From Manihot esculenta (lineage: Eukaryota; Streptophyta; Magnoliopsida; Malpighiales; Euphorbiaceae): a DNA stretch of 64,000 nt. The stretch lies in assembly GCF_001659605.2 (NCBI RefSeq), contig NC_035173.2:14594945-14658944 (forward strand). Direction: 5' to 3'. Below the pieces are notes generated by a model. The model saw nothing but the letters and a program-made list of their open reading frames with translations. It had not been told where the DNA came from and ran no database searches. Shown here in pieces: positions 12,001-21,429 of this stretch (position 1 is the first letter of the stretch; each line of letters begins with the position of its first letter). A program made the position numbers and the translations under genes.

Positions 12001-15000
12001 TGCATGTATTAAGTTCTACTAAAGTTACTGATGTAATAAAGTTGATTGAATAGAAAGGAGCTTTGATAGGTAGTTTAAAACGAATGTAAATCCAATGGAA
12101 GAAGAAACCAGGCAGCCAAGCATAGGTGGAATTCAGTGGTATTTCTAGACATTCTGTAATTTGAAGTTGAATCATTGGTTATTTCTTGTTTGAAAATATT
12201 AAGAGCATTATGTTGTATCACCAAAGGAACAAATTGTTTGATTAATATCTTCATTAAGTTGCTTCCTTTTATTAATATTTGAAACTAAGTAAATAACAGA
12301 TATTAGAAAAAAGAAAAACAATAATATGTATTATAGTGAACATAGTCTTTAAACATTCATCTAAGGTAGTGTTTCTTTCATTTATTTGAATGCTTCTATG
12401 TTGTTGGGTACGGAAGGTTGATAATCAAGCATAGCAATTAACCTTTTGGCAGTCTTCATTTAATATTATTCAGTTATTGACTTAATTTAAACTGCGATAT
12501 TTATTTTGTACATGAGGTTCTTAAGTGATGATGCGATGCACCACAAGATGGTAAGCAAACATTAGATTTGAACTGGGAGAGGAGGATTAGGTAGTCTTAG
12601 GAGGGTTAGTTGTTGCATGACAAGTAAGGGAAACTAGGATGGCAACAGTACACATTCATTTCTTAAATTAGAGAATATGAAGTAATGGTGACGCAAGGTG
12701 GGCAAAGTAATGCCATACATGGTGCAATCCTTGAGAGAGAGAGTTAGAGTATTTATATGGATAAATGATTGACAAGTACCTAACAAAAATATGAAATAAT
12801 GTTATTTGAAAATTTTGATGGAGATAAATAGTAGAGTGGGGAACAGAAACAGTGATGAATTGAAAATATTTCAAAATAGAAGAATTAAGATGAGCAGAGG
12901 AAGGAATTAAACTGATACATAGTAAAACATAGAATTGAAAGTTTTTCCACTGTGATTACAGTGAACAAGAAAGAAATAACAAATGTTCCAAGGCCAAAAG
13001 ACCTCCCAGAATGCTATCCAATGCAGATAATCTTTTGCTCCTTTGTTAGGGTCCTTAGAAACAAATCGAGTTAGGGGTCAGTTGCTGAAATTTTTTGGAG
13101 ATGAATTTTTTTTTTGTAACCTATGGTTGCAATGGAACAGGCTCCTTAGAGAACCTGAAAATCTATTGAGTTGTACTAAAAAACTTTAGAAATTTTTCTT
13201 TTTTTTTTTTTTATTGAGTTGCTGCACTTAAATTAAATACAAGAGGGAGACATGACCATCTCTTGAAAAATAGGAAACTGCTAAATAACATGGAGGATTA
13301 GCCTCCTACCACGAAAGAAAAATGAAAAACTAACTTGCTATTCACATCATGGATTAACCATTAAGAACATGGTTTAACCACTAAGAATATGACTCTTGAA
13401 AATTGGACAATAATTAACAACTTAAGAAAATGACAATTGGAACCTAGGTATGCTAACATTACTCCCCTCCACTATGTGCTTGTCCTCAAGCGCAAACTCA
13501 GAAATTGGAATTGTTCAGCCAGTAGCTGGTCCATTGCAACATCTCTTGGGTCATCATCTATTAGATTCAACTAGAATAGTTTCTTGCGTTGGTATCCTCG
13601 AACAAAGAGTTCATCATAGTTAAAATAAAGTGCTTTCTGTCGTCGTTCTTCCATCTCATTGCGGTTCAAGTGTTTAATTATTCAGGCATCTTTTTGCTTC
13701 CGTTGTTTGTTGAGATGAACAATAAGTTGAAGGACTTGCAACACATAGACTAATTTTTCCATTCATAAAGTCTTAGACATGTTCACGGCTGTGACTAGGT
13801 GTATTGGTTGATGAAGTTCCATCTCCACAGAAATGTATTATTGCAATTCATTAAGATAAAGTTGTATTTTTTGATCTCGGGTGAGGCTTCCAGCTCGAGA
13901 GACATGAACCTCAAATTGAGTTTGGTAGTTAGCAACCGTTTCTGTTTGCTTTAATTCTGCTAGCTCTCCCAATTTGTTACTACATATTGGTGGCCCAAAA
14001 CGAAGATTGCATTAGTGCTTGAACTCTTCCTAAGTCGAATTAGGAAAATCCTACATTAATTACCAGAATTTCAATTAAGTTGTACCTTCCAAATGAAAAA
14101 AAGCCAAACTAACCTTTTCTTTTAAAGAGGTCTGTTGGTGTCAAAAGAAGTGTTCACACCTACTTAGCCATCGTAATGGATCTTTTTGACCTTTAAGTTG
14201 TTGGACAAGCATTCAAAATAACCGATTTGAGCAACACACACATCATTAAGTAAATTTCAGAATTCAAATAGTGAGAAAATAGTTTAACATAAGATAAGGA
14301 GTGATTAATCTACTTTATATGCAAAAAATGTGATGATTGAGGGATGCATGAAACATTAGCTTTTAGATATAGGCTAATAGTGACAGTTAAGCAATGCAAT
14401 ATCCTGAACATGTAATTGTTTCCTAAGAATGATTCTCTCACCTGAATTCAATTTTTTGTATAGGGTGGTGCTGAGAGGGAGCAAGGCCTACTTCAGATAT
14501 TGACTGAGATGGATGGATTTAAAGAGTTTACATCTCAGGTGTTCTTTGTTATCTTTTTTGTGAATGGGAGATTATATATATATATATATATTTATCATTG
14601 CTAAACTTGGGCTTGTCAGGTGCTAGTTATAGGTGCGACAAATAGGCTTGACATTCTTGATCCTGCCCTCTTGAGAAAGGGTCGTTTTGACAAGATTATA
14701 AGAGTTGGTTTGCCATCTAAAGATGGCAGATTGGCAATCTTAAAGGTAGTTTCTTTTTCCTCAAGTGTATTGGCCTTGCAAAATTCTTGTTCAGATTTAT
14801 ATTAATCATCACTGAGATTAAACTTGTGCAGGTGCATGCTAGAAATAAATTTTTTCGGTCAGAGGAGGAAAAAGAGGCTTTACTTCTGGAAATTGCTGAG
14901 TTGACAGTAGATTTTACAGGAGCAGAGCTGCAGAATATACTGTATGTATTGTCTGATAGATAATCCTTTCTTATTATTATTTTTTTTATCGATATAGAGA

Positions 15001-18000
15001 GGCTAATGTTTCCTGGATGGATTGTAGGAATGAAGCTGGAATTTTAACAGCCAGGAAGGATTTAGATTACATCGGACGAGAAGAACTTCTAGAGGCTTTG
15101 AAGAGGGTTTGCCTTACCCTACCTCACTTCCCTACTCTCCCTTTGTTATCTATGCACAAATCTCTCTCTCTCTCTCTCTCTCTTTAATGTGAGACTCGTT
15201 TTTTAGTCCAACAAACTATTTTTTTAATGCATTTGTTATATGCAGCAAAAAGGAACTTTTGAAACTGGCCAGGAAGATAGTACTGAAATTCCACAGGAAC
15301 TAAAATTAAGATTGGCATATCGAGAAGCAGCTGTTGCTGTTCTTGCATGCTATTTTCCTGATCCGTACCACCCTTTTACAGAGGTCATTGAAAGGATATG
15401 CTTGATACTCATGATGTATTATACTTGTTTAAGTGTTGACTTGAAATGCATGTCAATCACATGTTTAAATGTATCTTCTCCAGACAGATATAAATTCTAT
15501 CAATAGCCAGCCAAATATGCGTTATGCAGAAACTACGGGAAGGGTGTTTGCAAGGAAATCAGATTATGTGAATGCTATAGTGCGAGCATGTGCTCGTAAG
15601 TTACATGAATCTGAACTTCTATTTTACGTCATTATCTTCAATTACATTTAGGTGTATTTTGAACAGAAATTGTCCTGACCTTTGGTTTAGAATATTCTTC
15701 AATTAATTTTTTTTTTAAATATTGTCCTGAGTTTGGTTTAGACATATTCTTCCTACTACAGATAGAGAGATGTTAGATTTATTGTTTGGCATGGGTGTTA
15801 GAATTTAGTTAGCATTTTTTTAATATATGATATCTTATTTTTTAGTAAATTGGTATTGAAACCTTTGATGAAAAGAAGAAAAAGAGAGCAGAAAATTTGA
15901 GAGAAAATACTTGATTATTCCCCTCAAGCCAATTGGGGTATATATACTACTTACAAGAGTACATGTAATAAATTAATTCCCTAATTATAGCCTAATTATA
16001 TTTCAATCATATTACACAATCATATCCCTAATTATCACTACAAATCTAGGCTATTTACAGAAATAATCTCAACACTCCCCTCAAGTTGGAGCGTACATAT
16101 CATATGCTCCAAACTTGTTACAAATATACTTGATTTGTGGTCCTCGAAGTGATTTTGTGAAAACATCAGCTAGCTGATCATTTGAGTTGACAAAGCTAGT
16201 AGAAATACATTCGGACTCAATCTTTTGCCTAATAAAATGGCAATTCACCTCTATATGCTTCGTCCTCTCATGAAAAATTGGATTTGATGCAATACGGACG
16301 GTAGCTTGATTATCACATATCAACTTCATTTGGCTAGTATTGCTATATTGCTAAAACCATAGCTCGATATTTTGCTTCTGCACTTGATCTTGCAACCATA
16401 CTCTATTTTTTTACTTTTCCAGGATATGAGATTCCCTCCAATCATAATACAATATTCTGAAGTAGATCGTCTATCTGAAGGGGAACCTGCCCAATCTGCT
16501 TCAGAATAGCTAATAATTTGTGAGTGACCCTTGTCTTCATAGAGTAGACCCTGTCCTGGAGCTCTTTTGATATATCTAAGAATGCGAATGACTGCATCCC
16601 AGTGACTACTGTATGGAGTTTGAAGAAATTGACTAATCCCACTTACAACAAAGAAAATATTTGGTCGTGTGATAGTGAGATAATTGAGCTTGCCGACTAA
16701 TCTTCTGTATCTAGCAGGATCTTTAAGTGGCTCCCTCTGTTCAAGAACAAGATTAACATTTGGATCCATGGGAGTGTCCACATGTCTACAGTCTAACATG
16801 TCTGTTTCTTCCAATATATCCATATTTCCGTTGAGAAATTGCAATACCTGTTTGAGACTATGCCACTTCAATTCCCAAGAAATATTTCAGTTTCCCAATA
16901 TCTTTAGTTTGGAAATGACTGAACAAATATTGCTTAAGCTGAGAGATTCCATCATGATAATTTTCTATAATGACAATATCATCAATATAGACCACCAAGT
17001 AGATGCATCTATCACCATTATAACGAAAAAAATATGGAATAATCAGAATTACTTCGAGACATTCCAAACCGTTGAACTACAGTGCTAAATCGTCCAAACC
17101 ATGCTCTTGGAGGCTGTTTTAGCCCATACAAAGAGTGCCGAAGACAATTTGGGCTAGGTCTAACTCACCCCAAAAGTTAGTTCAAGGGGAAGGAGTGCCT
17201 ATGGCCCATATAAGGGCACATTACCCCTTTCCACAACCAATGTGGGATTCAACACACCCCCTCACGCCCAGGATTTTACTGGTGTATGACATATTTATAG
17301 GAGGCCCAACATCGGATGGGGAGACTTTGATACCATGAAACCTTTGATTAAAAGAAGAAAAAGAGAGCAGAAGATTTGAGAGAAAATACTTAATTATTCC
17401 CCTCAAGCCAATTGGGGTATATATACTACTTATAAGAGTACATATAATAAATTAATTCTCTAATTATAGTCTAATCATATTTTAATCATATCACATAATC
17501 ATATCCCTAATTATCACTACAAATTTAGGCTATTTACAGAAATAATCATATAATAAATTAATTCTCTAATTATAGTCTAATCATATTTTAATCATATCAC
17601 ATAATCATATCCCTAATTATCACTACAAATTTAGGCTATTTACAGAAATAATCTCAACAGGTATCTTGACAGATATAGCTTTCGTAGGATGTGGTTCTGA
17701 TGAAGTTTTCCTGTTTGTATGCCTGTCTCCAACTTAAGAGTAGTTCTAGGCCAAGAGAAGGTCTTACGAATTGAAAGACACATTTTATCGGTGGAAGCAC
17801 AGTTTTTCTATGCAATTGGAAGTTCTACATTTAGATTGCCATTTGATATCTTCTAATCACTGAACATAGTTTTAGATCATTATGTTATGTAACAACTGAT
17901 ATATAAAGGTCATCACATTAACGTTACTTGGTTATCTTCTGGAAAGTTAGATCCTAGATCTAAAGCTATTTTGTTGCCTTTCTTTGCAAATACAAGTTTA

Positions 18001-21000
18001 CAAGTTACTTCTTGGTCAGTGTTGTTAAACACGTGAAAAGGTGTCGGGCAAGGCTAGGTGAAGCATCCTCGCATTGCCTGGGTGAGGCATGCTTAGGTGA
18101 CAAAGGCGAGAGGCGCTAGGTGTTTGAGGCACCACCTTTGTAAAATAGCTGTTTTTTTCTTTGTTCCTTCAACAGCCAAAGAAAAAAGAAGTTGAACAGA
18201 AGAAGGAGAAGAAGAAGAGAAGGAAGAAGATGATCTCCTTGGAAGAGAAAGTGATTTTAGTAATAGTTAAAGTTCACCTTTTTTCCTTGGAAGAAATAGA
18301 GATGTTGGAATCTTTTGACTTTTCTCACTTTTTCCCTTGGTGTTAGTAATATATAATAAATTATCTTGGTATTAGTAACGTGCGATGGAAGTTTAATATT
18401 GATACTAGTAATAATAACAAATAATGGTTATTTATAGAAGACTAATATTAACTTCTTTTGTTATATTGAAATATTTTATTATTATTTTATTTTATTATTA
18501 TTATATATTATATTATTAGTCTATATTCTATATTACAATTGTATTCTATATTTATATTCTATATCAAATAATATTATAGATTATTCTATTACATAGTATA
18601 TATAATTTATATAATTTATTGATATTTAATTATTTATTATTATTATTATTATTTAATTATTTATATCATTGCAGACATGACAAAATGGCTCCTATCTCTA
18701 AACAAAACTAATTGTAAAATACTAAAATTGCAAAATGCACTAACAAAATTTGATATTCAAGGACTCGAATAAAAATAAGAAATCCTATATAATGGCCAAA
18801 AATACATCAAATGAAGAGATTGAACCCATGATCTCTATCCACATATCAATAACTTCATTACCTAGCACAAAACAACATGGAGAAGGAAGATCTAACCTTA
18901 CCACGACCAAAAGGGAGCAATAAATATGGCATAAACCAAATGCTTTTATAGCAGATTTGCAGAAGGAACAAAACCAAAACTTAGTACTCTCTTTAAGTCC
19001 AAGGCAGATGTAAAATTAGGTTGCTAAATGATAACACATCGCTTGTTTATTGTTCTTTTTTTTGTATTCTCTCATTGATGTTTTTGATGAATTTAATAGG
19101 GTTCCGTGATTTCTCTGTTATGTAGCTAGAGTAATTGAGGAGGAGATGTTTGGGGTGGACAATTTGTGTTGGATCTCTTCAAAAGCAACATTAGAAGCTT
19201 CAAGGCATGCAGAGCGTTTGATTCTGCAGACTGGGATGACAGCATTTGGGAAGGCATTCTATAGGAATCATAGTGATCTTGTGCCCAATGTACAATTTGA
19301 AGATCTTTATATTGAATTTGTTGCAAGCTTGGTTTGCATTTTCATGAGCTTTTAAAGTAACGTAATGCATTTGTCATTTCGTTTTTACTACAGCTTGCAG
19401 CAAAACTTGAAGCACTTCGGGATGAATACATGCGTTATTCTGTTGAAAAATGTACATCAGTGCTAAGAGAATACCAGTCAGCTGTAGAGACAATTACAGG
19501 TCATTTTAGTTGTTTGTCTTTATTTTAATACTTGTTTAATGCCTGTGGATTTGCTTAGGTTTTTTTAAATTACTAAAAAATTGACTATAAATTATAATTT
19601 TTAGTTGTATGCATAAAACTGTAATGTTATGGATAACAATAGACCTAATCCATTCTTCAAACATAGTCCAAATTGAAAAAGCCTATCAGCTATAGTAGAT
19701 TACAGTTTATTAGCAACAAACAGATTGCATTATCAGGTATTGTTTTATTATATTCTTATTACTTTATCTTAAGAGTTTCTTATCTAATGATTGCTTGTAT
19801 CATGCTTCTACTTTAATTAGAAGTACTATAATTGTATAAATCTCCATTATATAAGCGGTTTCTCTTTATTCAATAGAACGGGCATATTAATTACAAACAC
19901 ATTTCAAATTTAGAACTCTCATTTTAACGAGTCTAAGGTATTAAATGCTTCCTCCAAGGATTTCATTTCCAGTTCATCTTCGTGCGACCCAATCTGTAAC
20001 TGGGAATCATAACAGATAACATCTCTTACTTGATGCCTTTCCTTTATGCAGATATTTTACTTGAGAAGGGAGAGATAAAAGCTGACAAAATTTGGGATAT
20101 ATACAAAAGTGCTCCACGAATATCTCAAGTGAGTTCTTGATCTCCATGGTGAATAATGATTTTTTCTTGATTGCTTTTTGTCCTAGCATCAATGCACATT
20201 TTATTTGTATCAAGTAGTATACATAAATTTAACACACGGATGCACACATAAAACATGTTACAAATGAAAATCTGCATATCAGCTAGGCCAAGAAGGATAA
20301 TTATTTATGTGTGTTAACAAAATGCAATTTTATGGTCTGCTGGCGTCTTTCTTTGATTGATTGCTCCACTTTTATATTTTGGTACTGCTGACTAGTTCGC
20401 TGTTCTACTTCTAGCAGAGGTTATTCATTTAAGTTCTGCAAAAAGTAGTGTAAAGAATTAAGGTTTATGGGATATTATTCTCCTGTCTGGTCTTTTGCTT
20501 TTTCATTTGCTCATTGTAGCACAGTTTCTGGATAGCAAAGTACTAATTGTTTGGTAGATTTCCTTGCCGAAAGTTAGTGATGATTGAAATGTTCCTGATT
20601 TTGTATTCTTTTCATCATTCAGCCTGCTGTGAGCCCTGTTGATGAATATGGAGCTCTAATTTATGCGGGCCGATGGGGTATACATGGGATTACACTACCT
20701 GGAAGAGTTACATTTGCACCTGGGAATGTTGGCTTTTCAACCTTTGGTGCTCCCCGCCCCATGGAGGTTGTGAAAACTCATTCTGTGAATTTTCCTATGC
20801 CACCTTATTTATACTGGTGAAGAGTCTTCTGATAATTTTTTCAAATGGCTTGATGACAGACTCAAATAATCAGTGATGAGACCTGGAAGCTTATAGATGG
20901 TATTTGGGATAAAAGGATTGAGGAAATACAAGCCCAAGCTTCAATGGAGATTGAGGAAGACAATAAGAAGCCACAACTTTTAATGTCCAGCCATTTCCTT

Positions 21001-21003
21001 TGA
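1..21003 (+). CDS. FTSHI5: FTSHI5, inactive plastid FtsH-like AAA protein (3' part, 15 exons)
   Basis: The exons seen are 1-249 (open at the window start, first codon at 3), 3730-4105, 10771-11029, 11846-11977, 14464-14538, 14620-14745, 14832-14941, 15028-15106, 15246-15383, 15484-15595, 19126-19289, 19394-19499, 20052-20128, 20623-20766 and 20860-21003 (TGA). All introns are GT-AG with matching phases, giving 762 visible residues. The order is a charged coiled-coil-like segment, a hydrophobic stretch in exon 2 (about 3928-3996), then the AAA domain. Walker A GPPGTGKT is at about 10937-10960, Walker B IIFIDEID in exon 4, and the second region of homology [19 protein letters not shown] in exon 6. 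Where active FtsH has HEXXH, this protein has YREAA (15318-15332), so the zinc protease site is missing. This matches my memory of Arabidopsis FTSHI5 (EMB2458), an essential inactive FtsH of the chloroplast import-motor complex. The large introns are filled with transposons. Identity is secure; organelle role is inferred from the family. Confidence 0.95.
284..3130. repeat. Diverged repeat units in FTSHI5 intron 1
   Basis: A motif reading roughly AGTATATGTGCCT, then TTTGGTTTT, then a GTAGYGCAYTTRAAG-like tail recurs near 316, 1461 and 2690. It is followed each time by a GGCTTGGTTCAT motif and a stretch rich in GAGCTTGAGC. Units one and two differ mainly by the MITE at 378-1139. The rest of the intron (about 1640-2690 and 3130-3729) is AT-rich or pyrimidine-rich and shows nothing I can name. 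Confidence 0.55.
378..1139. mobile_element. PIF/Harbinger (Tourist-like) MITE in FTSHI5 intron 1
   Basis: The ends are inverted copies: CCCTTTGTTTGGAT on the left, and the reverse complement of the right end reads CCCTTTATTTAGAT. The element is flanked by TAA at 375-377 and 1140-1142, the 3-bp target duplication typical of PIF/Harbinger elements. It has no coding capacity that I can see and is about 762 bp. A related repeat copy at about 1518-1535 lacks the insertion and shows the pre-insertion sequence. Confidence 0.7.
4365..5569 (-). pseudogene. Gypsy gag remnant inside FTSHI5 intron 2
   Basis: Minus-strand reading gives a coiled-coil segment beginning [11 protein letters not shown] (5569), then a gag core with [16 protein letters not shown] (about 5060-5110) and [11 protein letters not shown] (about 4770-4810), and a retroviral-type zinc knuckle near 4420. 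Several stops and frame changes break it, so it cannot make a full Gag. Protease, reverse transcriptase and integrase are absent. Confidence 0.65.
5611..5907 (-). repeat. LTR of the inverted-LTR element (right copy)
   Basis: This 297-bp copy starts TG and ends CA on the minus strand and abuts the primer-binding site. It includes a (GAA)n run at about 5656-5674. The partner copy at 4147-4362 is inverted with respect to it. Confidence 0.7.
5970..6003. repeat. Adjacent poly-C and poly-A tracts
   Basis: A run of about 15 C is followed within a few bases by about 16 A. It is a simple-sequence site in FTSHI5 intron 2 and is prone to sequencing length error. Confidence 0.7.
6904..7333 (+). repeat. 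Left LTR of the small LTR element
   Basis: It begins TGTTATGGATAA and ends ACACAACA, just before the primer-site-like sequence. It carries a promoter-like CTCCATTATATAAGGG (about 7165-7180) that is also seen in the other two copies. Confidence 0.65.
7516..8879. mobile_element. hAT-like MITE of the ACCGAA-rich family, itself interrupted
   Basis: The termini TAAGGGTGA and TCGCCTCTA are imperfect inverted repeats. Subterminal regions are rich in CGAACCGAA on one side and its complement on the other. The flanks ATGCCAAA (7508-7515) and ATACCAAA (8880-8887) match at 7 of 8 bases, the 8-bp duplication expected of hAT elements. A second copy with its own duplication is at 24218-24680. A further element (7772-8668) is inserted inside it. 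Confidence 0.65.
7772..8668. mobile_element. hAT-like MITE of the GGCGAGGCGC family, nested
   Basis: The ends CAGTGTTGTTAA and TTAATAACATTG form inverted repeats. Subterminal sequence is GC-rich (AAGGCGAGGCGCC and GCCTTTTGCC types) around an AT- and pyrimidine-rich core. The flanks ATCCCTAT (7764-7771) and CTCCCTAT (8669-8676) match at 7 of 8 bases. No transposase was found. A truncated relative starts at 18017. Confidence 0.65.
8969..9133. repeat. Three 55-bp tandem repeats
   Basis: Units start at 8969, 9024 and 9079, each containing CATGC then GTGATTTACTTT and GGATACACTTA-like blocks with a few substitutions. They lie in the internal region of the small LTR element. Confidence 0.85.
9335..9754 (+). 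repeat. Right LTR of the small LTR element
   Basis: It is similar to 6904-7333 throughout, including the CCACTATATAAG segment. Its terminal CA has changed to TA. Confidence 0.65.
13200..14230 (-). mobile_element. Degraded Gypsy element: 3' LTR plus gag remnant
   Basis: On the minus strand, gag-like sequence ([15 protein letters not shown] at about 14140-14190) leads to a worn zinc knuckle with Tyr in place of Cys ([12 protein letters not shown] at about 13600-13640). A purine tract (GTGGAGGGGAG) and an LTR start TGTTAGCATACC follow at 13458. The LTR body runs left to about 13.2 kb, but its outer end is unclear. Pol and the other LTR are missing. It lies in FTSHI5 intron 4. Confidence 0.55.
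14570..14591. repeat. (TA)n microsatellite
   Basis: A dinucleotide run lies in the short intron between FTSHI5 exons ending 14538 and starting 14620. Confidence 0.8.
15159..15183. repeat. (CT)n microsatellite
   Basis: A TC dinucleotide run of about 12 units lies in the intron before the exon at 15246. Confidence 0.8.
15857..16074 (-). repeat. Copia LTR (3' copy, 218 bp)
   Basis: This is the shorter LTR copy, with one instance of the segment that is duplicated in the other LTR. Confidence 0.85.
16081..17067 (-). pseudogene. Copia pol remnant (reverse transcriptase end and RNase H)
   Basis: On the minus strand the order is the RT catalytic block [11 protein letters not shown] (about 16995-17030), [43 protein letters not shown] and the RNase H end LADVFTKSL with [12 protein letters not shown] (16081-16160). 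These are standard Copia pol landmarks. The frame changes at about 16870 and 16330, and capsid, protease and integrase are gone, so it is not functional. Confidence 0.85.
17336..17661 (-). repeat. Copia LTR (5' copy, 326 bp) with internal tandem duplication
   Basis: It matches the 218-bp copy but contains a 106-bp segment twice in tandem (17442-17547 and 17548-17653). The two halves are essentially identical, so the duplication looks recent. Confidence 0.85.
18017..18660. mobile_element. Truncated GGCGAGGCGC-family MITE
   Basis: It starts CAGTGTTGTTAA like the element at 7772 and continues with AGGCGAGAGGCGC-type GC-rich blocks and a GAAGAAG-rich stretch. AT-rich sequence follows and no matching right terminus is visible, so the right limit is approximate. 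Confidence 0.5.
19625..20014 (+). repeat. Solo LTR of the small LTR element
   Basis: It begins TGTTATGGATAA, ends ATCATAACA and parallels the LTRs at 6904 and 9335, including CTCCATTATATAAG. No internal sequence accompanies it. The flanks do not give a clear target duplication. Confidence 0.6.
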
Positions 21004-21098
21004 AGAAGACTCATGTTTTTTTCCTTCGTGGTGTGAATGCAATTCCATGCCTCCCTCCTCTCATCATGTATGCAGTTCCATCTCAAACTTCATTTTAT

Positions 21099-21428
21099 TG
21101 TTGTTTTTTTTTTCTTTTTTTTTTTTTTGGGGTGCGGGGGGGGCAGGGGCAGGGGCGGGGGCCGGTTTGGTGGCATAAGAGAAATTTCTAAGCAGCACCA
21201 TATATTCATCTCTCCTTCCCTGTGTCGCCTACCGAAAGACTCATCCCGCGGAACGGGCCAATTTTTCGCACCTTGCCCAGCCGCCAGGCCGCTGAGTGCA
21301 GTGGTAGGCCGCAAGTCAGCCAGGGGTTTTAGGGCTAACTAGCCTACTCATTTGGGGAGTTAGCTAGTGCCGCACGGGGAGAATCACTTGGGAAATAAGT
21401 GAGCCCGTGACACCTGGCTCCACCCCAC
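21099..21428 (-). mobile_element. GC-rich retroposon-like island ending in an A tract
   Basis: It starts about 100 bp downstream of the FTSHI5 stop. A T tract on the plus strand (21099-21128) is followed by G-rich sequence and then about 250 bp of GC-rich sequence unlike anything near it. Read on the minus strand this is a body followed by an oligo-A tail, as in a SINE or a LINE 3' end. It contains TAGCTAACTCCCC and GTGCGGCACTAGC. I could not place convincing Pol III A and B boxes, so the class is uncertain. Confidence 0.4.
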
Positions 21429-21429
21429 A

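Larger units (their letters stand above)
15857..17661 (-). mobile_element. Ty1/Copia element with internal deletion, in FTSHI5 intron 10
   Basis: LTRs lie at 15857-16074 and 17336-17661, both with TG...CA ends. The element is flanked by exact GGTAT duplications at 15852-15856 and 17662-17666. Read on the minus strand, the primer site TGGTATCAAAGTC abuts the right LTR at 17335, and the purine tract CTTGAGGGGAG abuts the left LTR at 16075. Only the C-terminal part of pol remains. The element lies antisense to the host gene. Confidence 0.9.
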
